From Candidatus Nitronereus thalassa (lineage in GTDB: Bacteria; Nitrospirota; Nitrospiria; Nitrospirales; UBA8639): a stretch of DNA of 64,000 nt. The notes under the pieces were generated by a model. The model was given only the letters and a program-made list of their open reading frames with translations, was not told the origin of the DNA and ran no database searches. Shown one piece after another: positions 1-9,100 of this stretch; position 1 is the stretch's first letter, and each line of letters begins with the position of its first letter. The stretch covers positions 1,860,001 through 1,924,000 of the forward strand of contig NZ_JAQOUE010000001.1 of NCBI RefSeq assembly GCF_032191465.1, read 5' to 3'. A program made the position numbers and the translations under genes.

Positions 1-366
1 GACCAAGATGCCCGGCATCTTCTTGAACAGTATCAGTACCCAGGAAACATTCGAGAGTTAGAAAATATCATTGAACGGGCGGTCATTTTTTGTCATAGCA
101 GCACCTTATCGATTGGAGATCTTCCAAGGGAACTTCATGAGGAACCAAAAAAAATCATATCCACCTCCACACAATCTGAAGAACAGGTCCTTAGACTCGA
201 GATGGTACTAGGGAAGCAAACTCTGGCAGAGACGGAATATGCCATTATTGAAGAAGTCATGAAGCTATGCGGGCAAAACAAAAGTTTAGCCGCGCAAAAA
301 CTCGGCTTGACTCGGTTTGCACTCGATCGTCGACTCAAAAAAATTATAGATGAGTCGGACGATTAA
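1..366 (+). CDS. C-terminal part of a sigma-54-dependent (NtrC-type) activator
   Basis: The 5' end lies outside the window, leaving the last 121 codons. The frame opens inside the end of an AAA+ domain, with the hallmark YPGNIRELENIIERAV, and ends in a Fis-type helix-turn-helix (NKSLAAQKLGLTRFALDRRLKK). In this family the AAA+ domain remodels sigma-54 RNA polymerase and the Fis domain binds upstream DNA. The N-terminal sensor is missing, so the signal cannot be named. The next gene, a SulP transporter, converges on it from the other strand with a 21-bp gap. Confidence 0.9.
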   Translation, partial: DQDARHLLEQYQYPGNIRELENIIERAVIFCHSSTLSIGDLPRELHEEPKKIISTSTQSEEQVLRLEMVLGKQTLAETEYAIIEEVMKLCGQNKSLAAQKLGLTRFALDRRLKKIIDESDD

Positions 367-387
367 CAAAACGTTTCCTGCCCCGAA

Positions 388-2049
388 TTAATCCTGAGGC
401 ATATCGTCGGGATGGGTGGACCCCGTCTCATGGGCCGCATGCTGCAAGGCATCAAGACGGAACGCATATCGATGGCCAGGCCGAATCAAGTTCAATACGC
501 CCAACCCATCCAGTACCTCCGCAACCTTGGGGTGCATTCCGGAAAAAAATAAGTGTTGCTTATTGAATTGGATCATTCGCAACATGTCTTCAATAGCTAA
601 CGCCGCTGTTCCGTCAATCATGGGGACATCGGAGAGATCCAACACCACGCTTTTAAACGTACGCAGTTCCGGAATGCGCTCCAACCGCCGCACCATATTT
701 TTCGCCGATCCAAAACTCATTGGGCCATCGACATGAATCAACACGATCTTTCCCTTATTGCGATCGAGGACCGCCTGCTCTGCCCTGGAAAGTGGCGCTT
801 CTTCCGACGTCCCGGTAATGACTCGGAGATTTGCTAATTCTAAGTCCGCCATTTCTTTGACGAACAGCACACTCGCCATCACGATTCCCACCCCCACCGC
901 GGTAACCAGATCCACGAGCACCGTGACGAGAAACACCACGGCCATGATCAAGACATCCGCACGAGGCGCCTGAAACACATGACGCAAAAATCGCCAGTCA
1001 ATAATATCGAGGCCGACTTTGAACAACAGCCCTGCCAACACGGCGAGAGGGATTTGTTCGGCCATCGGACCCAGGCCTAATAACACCGCCAATAACACCA
1101 GAGCCATGGTCATTCCGGAAATCGGCGTCCGGCCTCCCGTTTGTATATTCGCGACGGTTCGCATGGTAGCACCAGCGCCGGGCAACCCGCCGAAGAGCCC
1201 ACAGACCATATTGCCAATTCCCTGTCCGATGAGTTCTCGATTCGAATCATGATGGGTCCGGGTCATGTTGTCAGCGACTAATGAAGTCAACAGACTATCG
1301 ATACTTCCCAGCAGCGCCAACACCATCGCACCTTCAATCACGAACACGAGACCATCCATATGCAGCGTCGGAATGATAGGAAACGGAAAACCGCCTGGCA
1401 CATGACCAATGAGGGGTGCGGAAGGAAAGAAATAAAAGGTCGCCAGCGACCCTGCCAGGAGGGCCAATAAGGTCGGAGGCACAATGTTTCCAATGAAAGA
1501 CGGAGTGAAGTACACGATGGCAAGCGTGATCAACCCAGCAAACAGGGCTTGAACATTGGGGTCACTCACAAATTCAGGAATCGCCATTAAATTCGGCAGG
1601 ACTCCACCCCTCATGGCGGCATGCCCCATGAGCGGACCCACCTGTAATATTAGAATGATTCCCCCGATCCCACTCATGAATCCTGAAATCACCGGATAAG
1701 GAACCAGCGCAATAAATCGTCCCACTCCGAAGAACCCCAACAGGATTTGAAGACCTCCGCCCAATATGATGATGGTAAATACCAAAGCCGGCTCTTCCCC
1801 CAATTGTGAGAAGAGGCCCGCCACAACCACAGTCATCGGTCCGGTGGGGCCTGAAGCTTGGGCAGGAGTTCCCCCAAACAACGCCGCAAAAAATCCCAAA
1901 AATATCGCCCCGTACAACCCCGCGATGGCGCCCACCCCGGAGGCCACCCCAAACGCCAAGGCCAGCGGCAATGCCACGACCGCGGCCACCACACCACCAT
2001 AGATGTCGCCTCGAAGGTTATTGAAATGAAGACCGTGAATGAACGTCAT
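388..2049 (-). CDS. SulP-family anion transporter with STAS domain
   Basis: A 553-residue inner-membrane permease. The N-terminus (RGDIYGGVVAAVVALPLALAF) is the SulP signature helix, followed by about a dozen hydrophobic helices including the conserved ASGPTGPMTVVVAG stretch. A STAS domain fills roughly the last 110 residues (VVLDLSDVPMIDGTAALAIED). SulP proteins carry sulfate, bicarbonate or other anions. The sequence does not decide which, although sulfur oxidation genes occur elsewhere in the window. I chose the ATG before TFIHGLHF because the SulP homology begins there; the longer frame adds about 40 residues without family features. This ATG overlaps the stop of a 7-codon reading frame. 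Confidence 0.88.
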   Translation of the reverse strand: MTFIHGLHFNNLRGDIYGGVVAAVVALPLALAFGVASGVGAIAGLYGAIFLGFFAALFGGTPAQASGPTGPMTVVVAGLFSQLGEEPALVFTIIILGGGLQILLGFFGVGRFIALVPYPVISGFMSGIGGIILILQVGPLMGHAAMRGGVLPNLMAIPEFVSDPNVQALFAGLITLAIVYFTPSFIGNIVPPTLLALLAGSLATFYFFPSAPLIGHVPGGFPFPIIPTLHMDGLVFVIEGAMVLALLGSIDSLLTSLVADNMTRTHHDSNRELIGQGIGNMVCGLFGGLPGAGATMRTVANIQTGGRTPISGMTMALVLLAVLLGLGPMAEQIPLAVLAGLLFKVGLDIIDWRFLRHVFQAPRADVLIMAVVFLVTVLVDLVTAVGVGIVMASVLFVKEMADLELANLRVITGTSEEAPLSRAEQAVLDRNKGKIVLIHVDGPMSFGSAKNMVRRLERIPELRTFKSVVLDLSDVPMIDGTAALAIEDMLRMIQFNKQHLFFSGMHPKVAEVLDGLGVLNLIRPGHRYAFRLDALQHAAHETGSTHPDDMPQD

Positions 2050-2069
2050 GATTGATTCTGCGTAGACAT
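2046..2069 (-). other. Possible 7-codon leader peptide coupled to the SulP gene
   Basis: ATG TCT ACG CAG AAT CAA TCA TGA encodes MSTQNQS. GGAG lies about 6 nt before its ATG, whereas the SulP start itself has no clear Shine-Dalgarno. The TGA overlaps the SulP ATG as ATGA, so ribosomes finishing this peptide could restart on the transporter. It may equally be chance. Only conservation in relatives would support it. Confidence 0.3.
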
Positions 2070-2236
2070 GGTTATTCTCCAAAAAGGCAATGAGGCCAGG
2101 TAAAAAAATTATCCGCTTCAGGGAAATATTGTACCATGTTGGGCGCTTTCGAGAATTTCTTCCCGCATGATACAATCGGCCTTTCTTTGAACACGGCGCA
2201 AATCTCTATCGGAAGATACAAGACAATTGTTCCCCC

Positions 2237-2596
2237 ATGGAATCACACATTCCACCCAATAAATATCAACTAGCGGGCGTCGACGACCTTGACCGGGGCT
2301 TTAATCGACAAGCGGAAATTCGATGGATCGAAGGGCAATGTCACGCCATTTTTCAGTACGAAAAATTTTTCTTGGAAAGCCCACCACAAACTTCTGAACA
2401 GGAAGCCCTCACCATGCTCATTGCTCAGCTCCACGAGCGAGGCTATACGCAGCTACGCACGCGCTTACAATTTCGGGGAGAGGAATACTTAGGCAATCAA
2501 GAAATTTGGGAGGAACATCGGGATCCTCAAGCAGGCAATGTGTTGTTACGTTTGTTCGGTTATATTCGTCAGTTCTGGCAGAATGCCCGAACGTGA
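2237..2596 (+). CDS. Conserved-looking hypothetical protein, 119 aa
   Basis: A soluble, acidic 119-residue protein with no signal peptide, membrane segment or motif that I recognise. The middle is helical (SEQEALTMLIAQLHERGYTQL) and the C-terminus aromatic (LLRLFGYIRQFWQ). It is diverged from the SulP gene, and its stop is 6 bp short of the convergent kinase gene, so there is no room for a separate terminator. No good Shine-Dalgarno precedes the ATG. Codon use resembles its neighbours, which is why I accept it as a gene, but no function can be given. Confidence 0.55.
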   Translation: MESHIPPNKYQLAGVDDLDRGFNRQAEIRWIEGQCHAIFQYEKFFLESPPQTSEQEALTMLIAQLHERGYTQLRTRLQFRGEEYLGNQEIWEEHRDPQAGNVLLRLFGYIRQFWQNART

Positions 2597-2602
2597 CGCC
2601 CT

Positions 2603-5600
2603 TCACAACAGGCGAGAAGGCAACCCCACTAACTCTTCCTTCAATGCCGCCTCCGCCTCGGTAAACTCTTGACGCACAAGGGCGAGTTGATCCGGAATAG
2701 ATTCGATTTGCGCTTCGCGTCCCATTTTTTCTAATTCAGAACAGGCTTCTCCCAAACGCATGGTTCCGATATTTTTTCCGCTTCCTTTTAGCGTATGAGC
2801 CGCCCCGGCAAGCGCTTCGAAATTTCCTTCACTCAGGGCCTGTTGGATGTTATCAAGAAGCACACTCGATCGCTCCAAAAATTGATGGATCAAATCGGCA
2901 AGGAAACCCGAATCGTCAAGAGACAGATCTCGTAATTCACCGATCGTTGCTTCATCAAGCACCGACATCTCATCCAAAACTGGATCACGACGGGATGCCC
3001 GAGGGGACGCTGTGATACGAGGGACACCAGAGACTTCAGGCGGAGTCGTCATCTTCACAGGAATCCAAAGCTGTAACACTCGACTTAACTCTTCCAATGC
3101 GACCGGCTTGGAAATAAAATCATCCATTCCTGCCTTTAAACATTTTTCACGATCTCCTTTCATCGCATTCGCAGTCATGGCGATGATGGGCACGTGAAGC
3201 CTTGCTCGTCGCTCGTCGCTCGTCGCTCGTATCTCTTCAGACGCACCAGATATCTCTTGGTTTCCGAGCGACGATCCTCGAGCAACAAGCGACAATTCTT
3301 TTGTTCTTATCTGCCTCGTCGCTTCAAATCCATCCATTTCCGGCATTTGGCAATCCATTAACACCAAGTCATAAGAAGTCTGCAGTAATGCTTGAACGGC
3401 TTGTTCTCCGTTGTCCACCACATCTGCGGAGCATCCCAGTTTTTCTAACATCAGGACCGCCACTTTTTGATTGACCAGATTATCTTCCGCCAATAGAATT
3501 TTCATTTGCGACCGTCTCTCAACCTCATCCACACTGTACTGGGTAATCAGGGGTGAGTGTGGTGCCATACCTGGCGTTCCATCCGCACCGTCCTTTCCCA
3601 TTACCAAACACAGGGCTTTATAGAGCCGATCTTCATGCATGGGTTTTGTCAGGTAGGCAGCAAAGCCCATTTCTTGGATGGTATGCGCATCTCCCCGTTG
3701 ACCAAATGCCGTAAGCAACACCAGCTGGGGTGAGGGGCCTCCACATGCATCCTTTACCTGTTGCGCCAGATCCATATCCTGTATTTCTGTGCCATGAAGA
3801 TCACAGATCACAATATCGAATGGTTTGTGCTTGACGACGGCCAAACGAATTTTCGTCAAGGCCGAATCCATGGATTCGGCAACGACCACCTGCATGCCCC
3901 ACGCTTCCAGGTAATGAACCAACGCTTGTCGACTGGCGGCATGCTCACTCATACAACACACAGACAGCCCGGCTAAACTTTCTCGGACAATCCTAAGGTC
4001 AGAAGATCGCTCCTTGGACATTTGCAAAGGGAGGAAAAACCAAAATTGACTTCCGACCCCAGGCTCGCTCGAAAAATGAATGTCTCCTCCCATTAATTCC
4101 ACAAGCTGTCTTGAAATCGCCAACCCTAATCCGGTCCCCCCAAACTTTCGAGAGGTAGAACCATCGGCTTGGGTAAATGATTGGAATAAACGGCCATGAG
4201 CTTCAGGTGGAATCCCCACACCAGTGTCCGTGACATCAAATCGAACCACAACCCGCTCTTCCGATATCGAAGTCCCCTTCACTTGAATGACCACTTCCCC
4301 GTGATCCGTAAACTTCACGGCATTTCCGACGATATTCGTTAATACTTGCCGAATTCGACCGGGATCTCCCTTCAGGATTGTTGGAATATCGGGGGACACC
4401 AGTCCTACCAATTCCACTCCTTTCTCGTGGGCTTTTTCAGCCAGCAAATCCAGCACGTGGTTCATCGTCGACCGAACATCAAAGTCAATGACTTCAATAT
4501 CGAGTTTTCCCGCCTCGATTTTGGAGAAATCAAGAATGTCATTAATAATTGTCAACAACGCCCTCCCAGAAAATTGGACCGTTTCAGCCAATTCTCGCTG
4601 TCGAGCATCCAAGTTTGTATCCAAGAGCAACCCGTTCATGCCCATGACGCCATTCATGGGTGTCCGAATTTCATGACTCATGGTGGCCAAGAATTCAGAT
4701 TTCAGCCTGGCGGCCTCCAATGCCTGGTCACGAGCTTTTCCTAACTCAACATTCCGCAACTGAAGATGTCGAGCTGCTTCAGCCACTCGTTTTTGCGCTT
4801 GCCGTTTTTGCGCAAATTGCCCAATCTGTAGACCCCAAACCTCCATGATCTCCAGTAACTTCTCATCAGGCTCCTCGACAGACTGACTATAAAATTCGAT
4901 CACCCCGTACACTCTTCCCTCCGTATGAAAGGGAAAGGCAAATGCGCCGTGGAGATCCACGGCATGGGCCAATTGTGATCGAGGAAAATTGGAATCCTCC
5001 ACCACATCCTGAACCCAGGTAGGCTGGTTGTTCGCCCAGACCCTTCCGGGCAACCCCACACCGAGCGCAAACGTGGTAATCCGGGTTCGCTGAGAAAATT
5101 CAGTTAATGCGGCATCCCCTCCATCCCAGACCTCCACGCAATACAACACATTTTCTTCCTCATCGACTCGCCACATCGCGCCAAATTTCCATCCCAAAGT
5201 TTTACACACCATCTCCATCATTTGTGGTGCGGCCTCCCGAAGAGAGGGCGCTCCGGCCAACGCAATGGTAACCCCCCGTTGAATATTTAACCGTCGTTCA
5301 ATCGCTGCACGCTCTTCCAGTTCAGGACCAAATCCGCGAGCCACAGCCACGTATTCCCAGGCCAACCCACAGAACGGTACAAAATACGCCAGCACCTTGA
5401 ATCCATAGGCCAGACCCACTTGAGGTTCAAGGTCTGAAATGGAACCAAGAACCAAACCCTGCGCGGTCAGGTGAAAACCCATGCCAATAAAAAAGGCTTG
5501 GGCAAAGGGTCCCGATTTGATTGCACAACTTTTGAACCACCACATCACAACTCCAAGCACAAAGCCACACAATGGGATTAGTGCATAAGGACGAGTCAGC

Positions 5601-6073
5601 ACCGCATTGGGGAAGATGAGCTCAGGCCGTGGATCGCCTGATGCCATCCATCCATACACTCCATACCCAATCAGGCCCAACACCGCACTCGAACCAAGCA
5701 AGGCGAGGATTTTTTCGGAAAACGTATTCAGAAATGGTGTGACGAGAACACCCACCCCGATCAACAACACCAGTGCCTCCACACCACGAGAAATCGTCCA
5801 TGCCACTTGAGTCGCCCATTCAGGGTCCAAGCGGGCATCAATCCAAGATGCACCGACAAACGCAAGAAAAACGCTCCAAGTGGCAGCCACACACAAAGTG
5901 GCACTAAGAAGAGGTGCGGCTGGTTCGCGTGTAATTGTGAAATGCAGCACAGAAAACGCCACAGTAAAAAACGCGATAACAAAAATCGCCCAATCAAAAA
6001 GCATCAACCAGGTATTGGTCATGACCATTTCAGAAAGTGTAAGAGGAAGGACAAAAGCGTCTTGCGCGAACAC
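2603..6073 (-). CDS. Hybrid sensor histidine kinase (7TM-GAF-HisKA-HATPase-REC-REC-HPt)
   Basis: About seven hydrophobic helices (residues 20-260) precede a GAF domain (about 275-430) and a short coiled coil. The HisKA motif ATMSHEIRTPMNG places the phospho-acceptor His near residue 467. An HATPase domain follows (DTGVGIPP, GGTGLGLAIS). The first receiver (about 700-825) is divergent. The second (about 855-1000) is canonical, with ILLAEDN, LVLMDCQMPEMDG and SKPV. A C-terminal HPt domain has AAHTLKGSG near residue 1089. The loop before the VPIIAMTANA strand of the second receiver is about 26 residues longer than in the kinase at 30.5 kb, and the extra DNA is a heptamer repeat element. The start may be at 6028 or 6022 rather than 6073. 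It neighbours a paralogous kinase. Confidence 0.9.
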   Translation of the reverse strand: MFAQDAFVLPLTLSEMVMTNTWLMLFDWAIFVIAFFTVAFSVLHFTITREPAAPLLSATLCVAATWSVFLAFVGASWIDARLDPEWATQVAWTISRGVEALVLLIGVGVLVTPFLNTFSEKILALLGSSAVLGLIGYGVYGWMASGDPRPELIFPNAVLTRPYALIPLCGFVLGVVMWWFKSCAIKSGPFAQAFFIGMGFHLTAQGLVLGSISDLEPQVGLAYGFKVLAYFVPFCGLAWEYVAVARGFGPELEERAAIERRLNIQRGVTIALAGAPSLREAAPQMMEMVCKTLGWKFGAMWRVDEEENVLYCVEVWDGGDAALTEFSQRTRITTFALGVGLPGRVWANNQPTWVQDVVEDSNFPRSQLAHAVDLHGAFAFPFHTEGRVYGVIEFYSQSVEEPDEKLLEIMEVWGLQIGQFAQKRQAQKRVAEAARHLQLRNVELGKARDQALEAARLKSEFLATMSHEIRTPMNGVMGMNGLLLDTNLDARQRELAETVQFSGRALLTIINDILDFSKIEAGKLDIEVIDFDVRSTMNHVLDLLAEKAHEKGVELVGLVSPDIPTILKGDPGRIRQVLTNIVGNAVKFTDHGEVVIQVKGTSISEERVVVRFDVTDTGVGIPPEAHGRLFQSFTQADGSTSRKFGGTGLGLAISRQLVELMGGDIHFSSEPGVGSQFWFFLPLQMSKERSSDLRIVRESLAGLSVCCMSEHAASRQALVHYLEAWGMQVVVAESMDSALTKIRLAVVKHKPFDIVICDLHGTEIQDMDLAQQVKDACGGPSPQLVLLTAFGQRGDAHTIQEMGFAAYLTKPMHEDRLYKALCLVMGKDGADGTPGMAPHSPLITQYSVDEVERRSQMKILLAEDNLVNQKVAVLMLEKLGCSADVVDNGEQAVQALLQTSYDLVLMDCQMPEMDGFEATRQIRTKELSLVARGSSLGNQEISGASEEIRATSDERRARLHVPIIAMTANAMKGDREKCLKAGMDDFISKPVALEELSRVLQLWIPVKMTTPPEVSGVPRITASPRASRRDPVLDEMSVLDEATIGELRDLSLDDSGFLADLIHQFLERSSVLLDNIQQALSEGNFEALAGAAHTLKGSGKNIGTMRLGEACSELEKMGREAQIESIPDQLALVRQEFTEAEAALKEELVGLPSRLL
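3203..3293. repeat. Heptamer-armed inverted repeat inside a receiver-domain codon stretch
   Basis: On the plus strand three CGTCGCT words and one CGTATCT (3207-3234) lead into a core containing CACCAGATATCTCTTGG. The core is followed by the complementary words CGAGCGA, CGATCCT, CGAGCAA and CAAGCGA (3265-3292). The arms can pair, so this is a hairpin with 7-nt periodic arms. It is read in frame by the kinase on the minus strand without a stop. Its core is nearly identical to that of the copy at 6.8 kb. Confidence 0.8.
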
Positions 6074-6197
6074 GTTTACTATTTCCGGTCATCAGAATAT
6101 AAAAGTGCTGATCGTTCGATAGGGATATCGAGTGTATGAATGAAATCTTAAGCGACGACAGAAGGTATCACAGTCATGAAGGAACCGGGACATGCGG

Positions 6198-9100
6198 TTA
6201 AGTCGAAGAGATGGAAATTTTAGCTAATTCGGCCTCGAGCGCAATTTTCACACGCGCATATTCTTTCGATAATTCAGAGAAAGTTCCCTCTAATTGAACC
6301 GCATCGCCTCCACGACCTTTTTCTTCCAATTCCGAGCACAGTTTTCCCAACGTCAGTGCGCCCATATTGCGGCAACTTCCTTTGAAACCATGGGCGGCCT
6401 TCATCAGCGCATCGGCATTACTCTGTTCCGCAGCTTGCTCGATGGCCGAAATATGTTCAGGGCCATCAACCAGGAACTGTTGGATGACCTCTGCGAGAAA
6501 CGTCGGATCATCACCAGACAACTCCCGTAACCCGTCAAGTGTTTCGGCATCCAGGGAAGATGAGACCGATTGGTCATCAGGTTGGACAGTCATAGTTCTG
6601 TTTTCTCCATGTTGAAGGTTGTGTTCAGCATTATCTTGGGTTGAAAGCTCTTTTGGTTTGACCCATTCCATCAGAACGGCTTCTAAGGCTTCGATTTTCA
6701 CGGGCTTTGACACAAAATCATCCATCCCGGCTTTGAGACAATTTTCTCGATCTCCTGGCATCGCATTCGCGGTCATGGCGATGATGGGGACCCGCCGCTG
6801 GTCGCTGGTTGCTCGTCTCTCGTCAGACGCACCAGATATCTCTTGGTCTCCGAGCGACGAGTCACGAGCGACGAGCAACGACTCTCGTTTTCTAATCTCC
6901 TGTGTGGCTTCGAAGCCATCCATCTCCGGCATTTGACAGTCCATGAGCACCGCATCATAGGTAATGCGGGAGACCGCTTCCACGGCTTCGCTTCCATTGG
7001 CCACCACATCAACTCGATAGCCCAATTTCTCTAACATGCGCACGGCGACCTTTTGATTCACAATATTATCATCGGCAACCAAGAGCCGGCCCTCTTGCCG
7101 TCGCTGGGCCTCACGCAGGGTATACTTCGTAATCAAATCTTTCCCCCCTCCCACCGGACCTTTTATCACCTGCTCTAAACAGTCACGGAGCTGATCGTGG
7201 TGCAGTGGCTTGGTGAGATACGCGGCAATCCCCGCCTCTTTCGCCGCTGCAGCATCTCCCCGCCTTCCCAGAGAAGTGACCAAAACGATCTTAATGTCGT
7301 TGAGCGCCGGATCGGCTTTCACTTGTCTAGCCAATTCCAACCCGCTCATTTCCGGCATTTGATAAGCCAGCACCAACAGATCACAGGGCTGCCCTTGAGC
7401 CTTCGCGTCTCTCAAAAATGTCAGCGCCTCGAACCCAGATTCGGCGCTGAGGCAGGTCATCCCCCAGGCCTGCGCGTAATGATGCATGAGGAGCCGATTG
7501 GTATCGTTATCATCCACCACGCACACCCGCCGCCCTTTGAGGCTTGTGCTCATCGTGATCTTGTTATTTTTCTGGTTGACTTGCTTTTCAAGTTGAATGG
7601 TAAACCAAAACCGACTGCCATGGCCGGGGGTGCTCTCCACGCCAATCTGACCATGCATGAGTTCGGTTAATTGCTTGCAAATCGCCAAGCCCAGCCCGGT
7701 GCCACCAAACTTTCGAGTGGTTGAGCTATCCGCTTGGGTAAACGGTTGAAAAAGGCGTTGCTGCGCTTCAGCGGTCAATCCAATCCCCGTATCCATCACC
7801 TCGATTCGAATCGTCACCATTTCCGGAGTTTCGTTTTCAGGAACGACTTGGATGACGATTTCTCCCTGTTCCGTGAATTTGATGGCATTGCCCACGAGGT
7901 TCAGCAAAATTTGCCGAACTCGTCCTGGATCGCCACGAACCGCCGTCGGCACTGAGGCATATACCAACCCCACCAACTCCAACCCTTTCTCCTGGGCCTT
8001 GGCCCCTACAAGGTCGAGCACATCTTCAATGGCAATCCGCAAATCAAAATCGAGCGTTTCAATGTCCAGTTTGCCAGACTCTATCTTGGAAAAATCAAGA
8101 ACATCATTGATGATACTCAACAAGGCATCCGCCGAATGCTGGACGGTCTCGGCACATTCCCGCTGATCCTTGGTCAAATTGCTTTCCAATAACATGCCCG
8201 TCATGCCTAACACGCCATTCATGGGCGTCCGAATTTCATGGCTGACCATCGCCAAAAATGCCGATTTCAGGCGGACGGCCTCAAAAGCCTGATCACGGGC
8301 TTCCACCAAATGGGCTTCAAACTGTTTTCGTTCCGTGATGTCACGGACAATCCCAGCGAACACTCGTCGTGAATCCATGTGTACGACGCTAAGGGAAAGA
8401 TCCAACGGGAAGACAGACCCATCCTTCCGCCGGCCCTCAACTTCTCTTCCTTTTCCAATAATTTTCCCTTCCCCTGCTTCTTCATAACGTGTCCAATATC
8501 CATCATGCTCTTCATGATGGGGTGATGGCATCAGCATAGACACATTGTGACCCAAGACCTCATTTGGTTCATATCCAAATATATCCTGCGCCGCTTTGTT
8601 AAAGGATTCGATAGCACCGGCTTCGTCAATGGTAATGATCCCATCCCCTGCCGTATCCACAATGCCCTGTGTTAAGCTCATGGCATCGAGTAATTCAGCT
8701 TCCACTTTCTTTCGTTGGGTGACGTCTCGAAAGGTCACGACCGCGCCCACCATTTCTCCGAGAGAATTTCGTTGAGGAGTGCTGGCATATTCCACAGGGA
8801 AACTGGTCCCATTTTTTCGCCACAATACCTCATCGTCCACATAATGAACCGAGCCTTCATTGAAGGCCGCATACATCGGGCAGTCTTCACGAGGATATGG
8901 GGTGCCATCCGCATGAGTATGGTGCACCGTGGCATGCATAGGCATACCAATGAGTTCATCGGGATCATAGCCCAACATCCGCGCAGCAGCGGGATTGACA
9001 AATGTGGTCACTCCATTCAGATCAAGGCCATAAATCCCTTCAGCCGCAGAATCGAGAATGATGGCATTTCGTGCCCACAGCTCTTTGTTTTCTTCTAGAA

